Assembly (NCBI GenBank): GCA_019247775.1
Contig: JAFBAN010000113.1
Location: forward strand, 1-46,063
From: Chitinophagaceae bacterium
GTDB lineage: Bacteria > Bacteroidota > Bacteroidia > Chitinophagales > Chitinophagaceae
DNA: 46,063 bases
Direction: 5' to 3'
Below, in pieces: positions 6,745 through 14,811 of this stretch. The translations under genes were made by a program, and so were the position numbers. The first letter of the stretch is position 1; every line of letters begins with the position of its first letter. Below the pieces are notes generated by a model. The model was not told the DNA's origin. It saw only the letters and a program-made list of their open reading frames with translations, and did no database searches.

Positions 6745-9345
6745 ATGCTTATGAAAAAGATCATGGTCACGTTTATGGCGTCCGGTCTTGTGTTGGCTAC
6801 GGCAACTGCGCAGCAACCCATGATGGGCAATACCGGGAAGCCGGCAGGAGATAGCAGCAAAGCTGCTGCGCCTGCGGCTCCAAAAAAGCCCACTGTGGCG
6901 GAAAAGACAAAGGGCAATAAAAAACTCGACGGTCTGTTCACACTTTACCAGGATACTGCTACCGGCAGTGTTCAGATGTATGTGCGGAAAGATCAGCTCG
7001 ACAAAGAATTCATCTACCAGAGTTTCTCGATCAGCGGTCCTACTGCTTTGTTCCTGAACCAGAGCATGCACCGTCAGACTGCGGTGTTCAAGATCAAGAA
7101 AGCCTTCGACAAGCTCGAGTTCTCTATCGTTAACACCGGATTCTTTTACGATAAGAACAACCCGGTAAGCAAAACGGCCGATGTAGATAAGCCCGAAGCG
7201 GTTTTCTATCTCGACAAATATTCCATCGAAGATTCGCTGGGGTACCTGGTGAGCGGCGATGGGTTGTTCCTGAGTGAAAAGCTCGATCCGGTAAAGCCGA
7301 TCTTTGCGCCAAGCCCGGCTGCTCTTTTTACATTCAATCTCGGACAGTTGAATCCTGCAAAGTCGAAATATGCGGCGCTGCGTTCTTTCCCTGAGAACAC
7401 GGATGTAGTGGTTGATCTGTCTTATGACAATCCAACTACGCTGGCACAGGGCGGCAACGATATCACCGATGCACGTTATGTGCGCGTGAGGATGCAGCAC
7501 AGCTTCATCGAAATGCCGAAGAATGATTTCGTTTCAAGGCGCGACGATCCGCGTGTGGGTTTCTTCACCCAGCAGCGTAATGACCAGACCAGCATCAGTC
7601 CTGTTCCTTACAAGGATATGATCAATCGCTGGAACCTGAAGAAGAAAGATCCCAATGCAGCATTGAGTGAGCCTGTAGAGCCACTGGTGTACTGGATCGA
7701 GAATACCACTCCGCTCGAATACCGCGATGCCATTATGCAGGCGGGATTGAAATGGAATGAGGCTTTCGAAAAAGCCGGTTTCAAAAATGCCGTGCAGATG
7801 AAGATCATGCCTGATGATGCAACCTGGGATCCTGCAGATATCCGTTACAATGTGATCCGCTGGGTATCTTCTGCTCAGCCTGCATACGGAGCGATCGGGC
7901 CCAGTTTTGTGAACCCCCGCACCGGACAGATCCTGGGAGCAGATATCACTGTAGAATGGTTCTCAGGCAGCGCTACCCCGATCTTCGACGATCTGTATAA
8001 TGGCACGCCAGGCGCGGAGCAAACACCGAGCCTGCGTTTTCCCGGCATCAACATGAACAATTATGATAACTGCACCATCGGCAACGAACTGAAAATGCAA
8101 TACACCGCCGGTGTTACTGCGCTGGAAGTGGGCGGAGCTTCTGCTGCAGAGATCAAGGAAATGCACAGGCAGTTCCTGACCTACCTGATCATGCACGAGA
8201 TGGGACATACACTTGGCCTCAACCATAACATGAAGAGCAGCCAGATGCTGTCGCCTGCAGAGATCAACAATACCAGCATTACCCACAGCATCGGCCTGAT
8301 AGGCTCGGTGATGGATTATCCTGCCATCAATGTGTCGCTCGACAGGAGCAAGCAGGGTGATTACTATACAACAAAAGCTGGCCCTTATGATCTCTGGGCT
8401 ATTGAGTATGGGTATACGCCTTTCAGCCCGGGAACAGAAGAAGCCGGTCTGACCAAGATCCTCTCCCGCAGCGGCGATCCCAAACTGGCATTCGGTAATG
8501 ACGGAGATGATATGCGCGCTCCGGGTAAAGCAATGGATCCGCGCGTCAACATCAACGATCTTACCAGCGATGCACTCGGTTATGCTGAAGAAAGATTCCA
8601 GCTGGTAAATAACCTGATGGGCAAACTGGTGGGCAAGTATAGCAAAGAGGGCCAGTCTTATGGCGAACTCCGCGCCCGCTACAACACCCTGAATGCACAG
8701 CGTAACAACATGATCAATGCAGTTAGCCGCTATGTAGGCGGTGTGTATATCGACAGGAGCTATCCTGAGCAGAAATCAACTACCAAGCCTTATACGCCGG
8801 TATCACTGACAACACAGAAAAAGGCGATGGATATCATGAGCAAGTATGTATTTGCGCCGAATGCGTTTGATGCCGACGCGCAGGTATATCCTTATCTGCA
8901 GATCCAGCGTCGCGGCTTTAACCAGCCGGGCAATGGCGAGGATTTCAAAGTAACGAACAATGTACTTGCCTTACAGGTGAATGGTACACTGGCGCATATC
9001 ATGAATCCTTCCACATTGCAGCGTATCACCAATACCCGTCTGTATGGTAACCAGTACAGCGTGGCAGAGGTAATGAGCGACCTGACAAAAGCGATCTTCG
9101 ATGCAGACATGAACGGCAACGTAAACGTATACCGTCAGTACCTGCAGGGTTCATTTGTACGCGGACTTACACAGTTGATGGCTGAGAATTCTCCTGCCGA
9201 CAATGTGTCTAAAGCGGCTGCCCTGTATACTGCCAAAAAACTGCGGACCAGACTCGCCGCAGCGCCTGCAACTGCCAATGAAGAAACAAAAGCTCATCGC
9301 ACTGCGATGGTGTTTATGATCGACAAGGCGTTGAAGACCGATTAA
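6745..9345 (+). CDS. Secreted zinc-dependent metalloprotease (DUF5117/DUF4953 type)
   Basis: This is an 866-residue exported protein with a signal peptide (MKKIMVTFMASGLVLATATAQ) and an Ala/Pro/Lys-rich linker up to about residue 55. The metzincin zinc motif HEMGHTLGLNH spans 484-494 and a Met-turn (VMDYP, Met about 523) follows, so the catalytic residues are intact. The architecture (N-terminal DUF5118/DUF5117-like region, central protease, C-terminal DUF4953-like part) is typical of a Bacteroidota metalloprotease family with unknown substrates. An ATG at 6751 is an equally good start. A strong bidirectional terminator follows. Confidence 0.88.
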   Translation: MLMKKIMVTFMASGLVLATATAQQPMMGNTGKPAGDSSKAAAPAAPKKPTVAEKTKGNKKLDGLFTLYQDTATGSVQMYVRKDQLDKEFIYQSFSISGPTALFLNQSMHRQTAVFKIKKAFDKLEFSIVNTGFFYDKNNPVSKTADVDKPEAVFYLDKYSIEDSLGYLVSGDGLFLSEKLDPVKPIFAPSPAALFTFNLGQLNPAKSKYAALRSFPENTDVVVDLSYDNPTTLAQGGNDITDARYVRVRMQHSFIEMPKNDFVSRRDDPRVGFFTQQRNDQTSISPVPYKDMINRWNLKKKDPNAALSEPVEPLVYWIENTTPLEYRDAIMQAGLKWNEAFEKAGFKNAVQMKIMPDDATWDPADIRYNVIRWVSSAQPAYGAIGPSFVNPRTGQILGADITVEWFSGSATPIFDDLYNGTPGAEQTPSLRFPGINMNNYDNCTIGNELKMQYTAGVTALEVGGASAAEIKEMHRQFLTYLIMHEMGHTLGLNHNMKSSQMLSPAEINNTSITHSIGLIGSVMDYPAINVSLDRSKQGDYYTTKAGPYDLWAIEYGYTPFSPGTEEAGLTKILSRSGDPKLAFGNDGDDMRAPGKAMDPRVNINDLTSDALGYAEERFQLVNNLMGKLVGKYSKEGQSYGELRARYNTLNAQRNNMINAVSRYVGGVYIDRSYPEQKSTTKPYTPVSLTTQKKAMDIMSKYVFAPNAFDADAQVYPYLQIQRRGFNQPGNGEDFKVTNNVLALQVNGTLAHIMNPSTLQRITNTRLYGNQYSVAEVMSDLTKAIFDADMNGNVNVYRQYLQGSFVRGLTQLMAENSPADNVSKAAALYTAKKLRTRLAAAPATANEETKAHRTAMVFMIDKALKTD

Positions 9346-9364
9346 TGCTGAATAGTAGCAAATA

Positions 9365-9394
9365 AAAAATGGCTGCCAACTGGCAGCCATTTTT
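9365..9394. terminator. Bidirectional terminator between convergent genes
   Basis: AAAAATGGCTGCCA (9365-9378) and TGGCAGCCATTTTT (9381-9394) are perfect reverse complements. The GC core is flanked by A5 and T5, so it works as an intrinsic terminator on both strands. It lies between the metalloprotease (plus) and the small exported protein (minus), whose stop codons face each other. Confidence 0.88.
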
Positions 9395-9408
9395 GTTTGG
9401 TGGGATCT

Positions 9409-9717
9409 CTATTTGGGTTTTTTCTTGGCAGCGTCTTTGTTTGCCTTGAATCGCATATCAGGCGTTCCGTCTTTTTTCAGCGGGCCGGCTGTGGGTTTGT
9501 TCTCTTTGAAACGTTTGTCGGGTGTGCCGTCCTTTTTAAGCGGACCGGTTGCCGGTTTGGCGTCGCTGGGTTTGGTGGACGCAGTTGCCGGCGTTGTTTT
9601 AGCAGGCGCCGTGGCAACTTTTGCAGATTTGGTTTCTTTCGAAGGCTTTTTTGTTTGCGCGGTCGCAAATGTGGCCATGCAGATCAGGCCGGTCAGTGCA
9701 ACAAGGATTTTTTTCAT
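9409..9717 (-). CDS. Small exported Lys/Pro/Ala-rich protein with KDGTPD repeats
   Basis: This 102-residue protein has a clear signal peptide (MKKILVALTGLICMATFATAQ). A low-complexity Lys/Ala/Thr/Pro segment (22-55) follows, then two tandem 20-residue repeats of the form GPLKKDGTPDxRFKxNK. The mature protein is very basic (many lysines), and no enzymatic motif is visible. Similar KxDGTPDxRYKxNK proteins are, as far as I recall, scattered through Chitinophagaceae without known function. Two overlapping plus-strand frames are shadows: only the minus frame has a signal peptide and conserved repeats. It is monocistronic, with a terminator at its 3' end. Confidence 0.8.
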   Translation of the reverse strand: MKKILVALTGLICMATFATAQTKKPSKETKSAKVATAPAKTTPATASTKPSDAKPATGPLKKDGTPDKRFKENKPTAGPLKKDGTPDMRFKANKDAAKKKPK

Positions 9718-9930
9718 ATAGAGGTTAATTAGACAATAAATGTAGAAATAGCCTTTGATTGTAGTGAGTTAAGTTTTATTTAAATCCTGGCCGGGCGCCC
9801 TCAGGATATCGTAAAGTATAGGCTGCTGATTTTTAGCCTATTAACATCAGATTGTCAATACCAGAAGCCGGACGCAAAACAGATTTCGGGTTGCCCGGCA
9901 TTTGTTTTAACTTTTGGTAAAATCAGCCAT

Positions 9931-10359
9931 ATGAGAAAGGTCAGCGATATCCTGCACCGGAAAGGGAGCCGTGTTACCTGCATCTCCCGCGATACCACTG
10001 TAATTGAAGCATTACGCATCATGTCCGAGCAGAATATCGGCGCTGTGGTGGTAATGGACAAGGACGCCTTCCTCGGTATCATGACCGAGCGCGATTATTC
10101 ACGTAAAGTGATCCTGAAAGGCCGCCATTCCAGCGATACGCCGGCGGGCGAGATCATGTCGAGCGATTTTCCGCCGGTACGTTCATCAGACACCGTGGAG
10201 TTCTGCATGCAACTGATGTCGGATAACCATATCCGTTATCTTCCTGTTATCGAGAACGGGCAACTGGCCGGGATCGTCTCTATCAACGATCTTGTAACCG
10301 AGACCATCCGCAACCAGGAGGAGACGATCTCGCAGTTGCAGAGTTATATTCAGAGCTGA
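9931..10359 (+). CDS. Two-CBS-domain protein
   Basis: The 142 residues are almost wholly a Bateman module: CBS1 about 8-65 (GSRVTCISRDTTVIEALRIMSEQNIGAVVVMDKDAFLGIMTERDYSRKV) and CBS2 about 73-130 (IMSSDFPPVRSSDTVEFCMQLMSDNHIRYLPVIENGQLAGIVSINDLV). Such stand-alone pairs bind adenine nucleotides or S-adenosyl compounds and regulate partner enzymes; no effector domain is attached. It is probably cytosolic. The 213-base upstream gap has two weak inverted repeats (ATCCTG 9784-9789 / CAGGAT 9802-9807; ATAGGCT 9818-9824 / AGCCTAT 9835-9841). The gene stands alone and faces the xylanase gene across a large inverted repeat. Confidence 0.9.
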   Translation: MRKVSDILHRKGSRVTCISRDTTVIEALRIMSEQNIGAVVVMDKDAFLGIMTERDYSRKVILKGRHSSDTPAGEIMSSDFPPVRSSDTVEFCMQLMSDNHIRYLPVIENGQLAGIVSINDLVTETIRNQEETISQLQSYIQS

Positions 10360-10362
10360 AGG

Positions 10363-10476
10363 ATTTTGGAATTTTGGAATTTCGAAATTTTGAAATTGGG
10401 GCCCGTCTGATGAAGGTTACCCGTAGGCAGCAGCATTTTTAAATTCCAAAATTTCGAAATTCCAAAATTCCAAAAT
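10363..10476. repeat. Long AT-rich inverted repeat between convergent genes
   Basis: The left arm 10363-10397 and the reverse complement of the right arm 10441-10476 are the same 35/36-base sequence, apart from about one extra base. Both are built from ATTTTGGA and AATTTCGAAATT units. The 43-base loop is GC-rich. The right arm ends on the stop codon of the GH10 gene and the left arm begins three bases after the CBS gene stop. It could act as a two-way terminator, but the modular, palindromic make-up looks like a dispersed repeat. Confidence 0.8.
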
Positions 10477-11594
10477 TACCTGGCCGTTTTCACCACTTCC
10501 CAATACGCTTTCTTAGGCTGTAGATTCTTATCGAATAATAAAGGATAATCTTTTCTTCCTCTTACCGGGAAATTATCCAGCCAGCTGCTGCGGTCTGAGA
10601 TGTTCCAGAAGGTAACGCCTGTAATGCTTTTCCGGTATTTTTCGAAAGCCCTGAAACAACGGGTGTACATCTCGATCTGCCTGGATTCTTTTTCGGCAGT
10701 GAATTCAGTGGTCGCATCTTCGGGCTTGCGTTCCCTCGCATTGTGCTCTTTGTCATAAACGGAGATATCGAGCTCGGTGATCTGTACCTGTACGCCGAGA
10801 CTGGCGAATTTTGCCAGGGTATTTTCCAGTTCCTCGGCGCTGGGTTCATTAACCGCCCAGTGTGCCTGAAGGCCTACACCATGGATAGGCACTCCTGCAT
10901 CTTTCAGGCTTTTTACCAGCCGGTAGATCTTCTCGCGTTTTACGGGATTGATCTCGTTGTAGTCATTGTAAAATAATACGGCATTCGGATCCGCTGCATG
11001 TGCATATTCAAAAGCTTTCGCAATGAATTCCTCACCGCAGATCCGGTACCAGGCAGAGGGACGGAGGTACTCGCCGGGTTTGTCGGAGATGGCTTCGTTC
11101 ACCACATCCCAGGCATAGATCTGTCCTTTGTACCGGTTCACCACCGTGGTAATATGGTCCTTGAGCCGCTGCAATAGCACCGCTTTGCTAACGGTATCGC
11201 CTTTTTCATTCGTGAATATCCAGCGCGGCGCCTGGTTGTGCCAGCAGAGATTATGACCGCGGACTTTCAGGTTATTATTCCTGGCAAATGCGACGATGGA
11301 ATCGGCATCGCGCCAGAAATATTCATTCTCGCGGGGATGTATTGGCCCCATTTTCATCGCGTTCTCCGGTGTAACACTGCCGAAATGTTTCAGGATAAGC
11401 GCGGCTTCATCTCCTTTGATCGAGCGCGGAGCTACAGCTACACCCATTGTAAAATATTTTGCGAAATAATCCTTCAATCCAAGCGTGCTGTCAAAACTAC
11501 CCGAAGCGGCAGTGTGCATTTGTTTTCCGCTGCTGCATTGCATCAGGGTTAGAGCAAAGACTGCAAAGGCGAGGAGGCTGATAATTTTTTTCAT
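10476..11594 (-). CDS. GH10 endo-1,4-beta-xylanase lipoprotein
   Basis: This 372-residue enzyme cleaves internal beta-1,4 bonds of xylan. A lipoprotein signal (ALTLMQC, Cys20) anchors it to a membrane, probably the outer membrane. The single GH10 TIM barrel fills the rest. Visible motifs are HNLCWHNQAPRW, the acid/base E167 (WDVVNEA), the subsite motif GVGLQAHW and the nucleophile E274 (ITELDIS), ending with GVTFWNISDRSSWLDN and YPLLFDKN. It is the last gene of the minus-strand operon, nine bases after the permease. A short product-trimming role or surface depolymerase role are both possible. Confidence 0.95.
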   Translation of the reverse strand: MKKIISLLAFAVFALTLMQCSSGKQMHTAASGSFDSTLGLKDYFAKYFTMGVAVAPRSIKGDEAALILKHFGSVTPENAMKMGPIHPRENEYFWRDADSIVAFARNNNLKVRGHNLCWHNQAPRWIFTNEKGDTVSKAVLLQRLKDHITTVVNRYKGQIYAWDVVNEAISDKPGEYLRPSAWYRICGEEFIAKAFEYAHAADPNAVLFYNDYNEINPVKREKIYRLVKSLKDAGVPIHGVGLQAHWAVNEPSAEELENTLAKFASLGVQVQITELDISVYDKEHNARERKPEDATTEFTAEKESRQIEMYTRCFRAFEKYRKSITGVTFWNISDRSSWLDNFPVRGRKDYPLLFDKNLQPKKAYWEVVKTAR

Positions 11595-11603
11595 GTTGAA
11601 TGA

Positions 11604-12920
11604 TTAGCTGACGAATAATTGAAGTACCAGCACACCCGCCAGTCCGATAATGCTGATAAGGGTTTCCATGACCGTCCAGGAAAGAAAGGTCTGCTTGAGT
11701 GAAAGCCCGAAGAATTCCTTGTACATCCAGAATCCGGAATCGTTGATATGCGATCCGAATACGCTGCCGGCGCCAACAGCCAGCACCATCAGTTCGGGCG
11801 CTACATGACCTGTCGCCACCAGAGGCGAAACAATACCGGCGGCAGTGAGGCCGGCAACAGTAGCTGATCCGAGCGTTACCCGCAATAATGCGGTCAGGAT
11901 CCAAGCGAACACCAGTGGCGGCATCTGCAGCCTGCTGCTGAATGAGGCAATATACTGCCCGGTGCCGCTGTCGATCAGCACCTGTTTGAATGCGCCGCCA
12001 GCTGTAATAATGAGCAGGATCATCGCAATGCCTGCCACTGCATCATTCAACCATTTCATTACTTCAGGCATGCTGCGCTTCTGCTTCAGTCCGAAATAGT
12101 AAATGGCTACGATCACAGCCAGGAACAGGGCAATATTGGCATCTCCGAAAAATGCGATGATCTTTCTCACTCCACTATCGGCAGGAAAGATCTGCGCGGC
12201 GATCACAGAAAGCGAGATCAACACCACCGGCAATAAAGCAACCCCGAAGCTGGAGAGCGTGGGGGGTAATTGACGGGTTGCTTTTTTTTCGGTCTCGCCG
12301 AGAAACCCGGTTGTATCTACTTTTATTTTTTTCAAAATATTTCCCAGCAGCGGTCCGGCTATCAACACGGCAGGAATGGCCATACAGATGCCATATACCA
12401 GTGTTTTACCTGTATCTGCATGAAACGCGCCGATCAATACCACCGGACCCGGATGCGGTGGAAGAAAGCAATGGGTGGTAGAGAGCGATGCAGCCATGGG
12501 GATCGCGATGTACAGCAGGGGCAGCCCGGTCCTTTTTGCAATGGAGAAAACCAGCGGCACCAATATTACGAAGCCGGCATTGTAGTAAAGGGGTATGCCT
12601 ATCAAAAACCCTGTAACCAATACCGCCCATTGAATATATTTTTCGCCGAATGCATTGATCAGTGTAGAAGAAATGCGCTCGGTAGCGCCGCTGATCTCCA
12701 GGATCTTTCCAAGGATAGCGCCGAGGCAAATGATCAATGCCAGGCTGCCAAGGGTACTTCCCACACCTTTTTCTATAGAGGAGATCACTGCGGCCGGTTG
12801 CATGCCGAGCAATAAGCCGGTAAGGATCGTGACGAACAGCAGCGACAGGAACGGGCTTATCTTTTTCACCGTCAGGAAAACCTGCAGTGCGATCGCGAAT
12901 AAGATGATCAGGAAGGTCAT
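11604..12920 (-). CDS. GntP-family aldonate:H+ symporter
   Basis: This is a 438-residue, very hydrophobic protein with about 12 membrane segments. GntP-family signatures include FLPPHPGPVVLIGAFHADTGKT near residue 155, the re-entrant regions and the C-terminal GAGSVFGSHINDSGFWMYKEFFGLSLKQTFLSWTVMET. Family members import gluconate and related sugar acids with protons across the inner membrane. Lying next to a lactonase, a pentonate dehydratase and an FAH-family enzyme, its cargo is probably a pentonate (xylonate or arabinonate) rather than gluconate. That is inference from context. Confidence 0.9.
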   Translation of the reverse strand: MTFLIILFAIALQVFLTVKKISPFLSLLFVTILTGLLLGMQPAAVISSIEKGVGSTLGSLALIICLGAILGKILEISGATERISSTLINAFGEKYIQWAVLVTGFLIGIPLYYNAGFVILVPLVFSIAKRTGLPLLYIAIPMAASLSTTHCFLPPHPGPVVLIGAFHADTGKTLVYGICMAIPAVLIAGPLLGNILKKIKVDTTGFLGETEKKATRQLPPTLSSFGVALLPVVLISLSVIAAQIFPADSGVRKIIAFFGDANIALFLAVIVAIYYFGLKQKRSMPEVMKWLNDAVAGIAMILLIITAGGAFKQVLIDSGTGQYIASFSSRLQMPPLVFAWILTALLRVTLGSATVAGLTAAGIVSPLVATGHVAPELMVLAVGAGSVFGSHINDSGFWMYKEFFGLSLKQTFLSWTVMETLISIIGLAGVLVLQLFVS

Positions 12921-12936
12921 TGGCGGATCGTTATGG

Positions 12937-13761
12937 TCATCGTACGGTGTTTACAAGGGTCCCTATCGGTTCGATCTGTATCCTGATCTCATCGCCGGAT
13001 CGCAGGGTGAAATCCTGTCCGGGCACAATTCCCGTCCCCGTCATCACCAGGCAGCCATGCGGAAAAGAACATTCGCGATATACAAAACCAACAAGCTCTT
13101 CAGGTGTTCTTTTCATCTGGTCGATGCCTACATAACCTTTGAACACGGTTTCTTTATTGCGGATGATATCAAGATAAACAGTTGCGTTTTCGAGTCTGCT
13201 TTCAGGCACATACACACAGGGGCCCAGTGCCGCACAGGCATCATAAGTTTTCGCCTGAGGCAGATAGAGCGGGTTCTCGCCTTCGATGCTGCGGCTGCTC
13301 ATGTCATTCCCGATCGTATAACCCACGATCTTTCCGGAGCTGCTCACCACCAGCGTCAGTTCAGGTTCGGGAACATCCCAGCTCGAATCCCTGCGGATAT
13401 TCACCTTGTCGCCATGACCTACGATGCGATGGGGGGTGGATTTGAAAAATACTTCCGGCCTTTCTGCTTCATATACTTTGGCGTAGAAATCGCTGCCGCC
13501 TGCGGCTTTCGACTCTTCCTGCCTGCCTACTTTGCTGCGGAGATAGGTAACGCCGCAGGCCCAGAGTTCCTGCTTATCGCCAACTGGGGGCAGGATGGTG
13601 CCAGCCATCGATCCGGCGCCTGCAGCGCCTGCTGTCAGCCGTTCCATTTTTTGGCGGAGTGCATCATCATTGATGAATTCGTCCCAATGCTCATCGGGCA
13701 GGTGATAAAAAAGGTTTTGCTTTTCGATCGTAATGCCCTTACTGGTCTTGTATAATTTCAT
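12937..13761 (-). CDS. FAH-family protein, probable 2-keto-3-deoxypentonate dehydratase
   Basis: This is a 274-residue fumarylacetoacetate-hydrolase-fold protein. The divalent-metal ligands are visible as E132 and E134 (DVPEPELTLV) and D153 (GNDMSSRSIEGENPLYLPQAK), with the conserved lysine 171. FAH-family enzymes such as Caulobacter XylX and archaeal KdaD dehydrate 2-keto-3-deoxy-xylonate or -arabinonate to 2-oxoglutarate semialdehyde. The direct linkage to a pentonate dehydratase and a lactonase supports that reaction here. Other FAH enzymes are hydrolases or decarboxylases, so the exact activity is inferred. The gene lies 20 bases downstream of the lactonase gene. Confidence 0.85.
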   Translation of the reverse strand: MKLYKTSKGITIEKQNLFYHLPDEHWDEFINDDALRQKMERLTAGAAGAGSMAGTILPPVGDKQELWACGVTYLRSKVGRQEESKAAGGSDFYAKVYEAERPEVFFKSTPHRIVGHGDKVNIRRDSSWDVPEPELTLVVSSSGKIVGYTIGNDMSSRSIEGENPLYLPQAKTYDACAALGPCVYVPESRLENATVYLDIIRNKETVFKGYVGIDQMKRTPEELVGFVYRECSFPHGCLVMTGTGIVPGQDFTLRSGDEIRIQIEPIGTLVNTVR

Positions 13762-13781
13762 GCGGATAACTGCCTGTTTTA

Positions 13782-14789
13782 TCAGGACCTTAACCTGACA
13801 CGCAATACATACATGTCGTTGGTGATGTACAATGTTTTTTGATCGGCGGAGAATGCGCAGTTGGAAGTAGCGTTGTCTACATGCAGCTTACCCAGTATTT
13901 TGCCATCCTTGTTAAAGATCCAGATACCGCCGGGGCCTGCGCTGAAAACATTACCGTTCCTGTCGATCTTCATTCCATCCGGCAGACCCTTTAATTTTTT
14001 ATCATAGCCATTGGCGCTTAGCAGGATGCGGCCATTGACGAGTTTGTCTCCATCGACATCATAGGCATACCAGTTGGCTTTATCCGGATCTGAATTGGCG
14101 ATCAGCAGGGTTTTCTCACCCGGGAAAAATGCAATGCCATTGGGACGGGTGATGCTGTCGGTGAGCAGGATCACATCGCCGTTTGCTTTTATTTTGTATA
14201 CACCCTGGAAAGGGATTTCTTTTTTGGGGTCGTCCATATTTTTTTCCAGGCCGTAGGGGGGATCGGTGAAGAAAATTTCACCCGCGCTGTTAACCACCAC
14301 ATCATTCGGACTATTGAATCTGTGACCATCGTACCGGTCTGCCAGCGGTAAAAATTTTGCAGCGGGTTGATCGAGCGATGCATCCATAGCCGCTACCTGG
14401 CGATTACCGCACTGACAGAGGATAAGCTTGCCGTTCTGATCCAGCGTCAAGCCATTCGATCCCATCTCTCCGCCCCGCTGCGCGGTGTCTGTATAGCCGG
14501 AAGGTTCAAGATAAACCTGCATGCCCTGCGCCGCCGTCCACTTGTAGATCGTATTCTGCGGCACATCGGAGAACAGAAGCATGTTCTGGCCCTCCAGCCA
14601 TAGCGGGCCTTCACTCCAGTCGAGACTGTCGGCAATGATCTCGATCTTCGCATCTTTCGAAATGATGGAATCCAGCGCAGGGTCCAGCCTTTCGATGCTG
14701 CCTGTTGTCTGATATGTTTTTTCCTGCGGCTTTTGCTGACAGCCGGCTATGCAGGTGACAAGCAATAGCGGAATGAATAGTTTTTTCAT
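13782..14789 (-). CDS. SMP-30/gluconolactonase-like lipoprotein
   Basis: With ATG at 14789 the protein has 335 residues and a lipoprotein signal (LLLVTCIAGC, Cys17). A TTG start five codons upstream is possible but less likely. The rest is a six-bladed SMP-30/gluconolactonase/LRE propeller, with the metal ligands E60 (WSEGPLW), N162 (NSPNDVVV), N217 (RPNGIAF) and D271 (LPDGMKID). The family hydrolyses sugar lactones to aldonates, here plausibly xylono- or arabinono-lactone outside the inner membrane. The GntP permease could then import the product. It lies between the FAH-type and IlvD-type genes with short gaps. Confidence 0.88.
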   Translation of the reverse strand: MKKLFIPLLLVTCIAGCQQKPQEKTYQTTGSIERLDPALDSIISKDAKIEIIADSLDWSEGPLWLEGQNMLLFSDVPQNTIYKWTAAQGMQVYLEPSGYTDTAQRGGEMGSNGLTLDQNGKLILCQCGNRQVAAMDASLDQPAAKFLPLADRYDGHRFNSPNDVVVNSAGEIFFTDPPYGLEKNMDDPKKEIPFQGVYKIKANGDVILLTDSITRPNGIAFFPGEKTLLIANSDPDKANWYAYDVDGDKLVNGRILLSANGYDKKLKGLPDGMKIDRNGNVFSAGPGGIWIFNKDGKILGKLHVDNATSNCAFSADQKTLYITNDMYVLRVRLRS

Positions 14790-14811
14790 ATAGGTAAGTA
14801 TCAATATGGCA

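Noticed and set aside
9397..9732. Two plus-strand frames (Phe/Gly/Arg- and Ala/Val-rich) overlapping the small exported protein
   Set aside because: Mirror images of the Lys/Pro/Ala-rich minus-strand gene, which alone has a signal peptide and conserved repeats.
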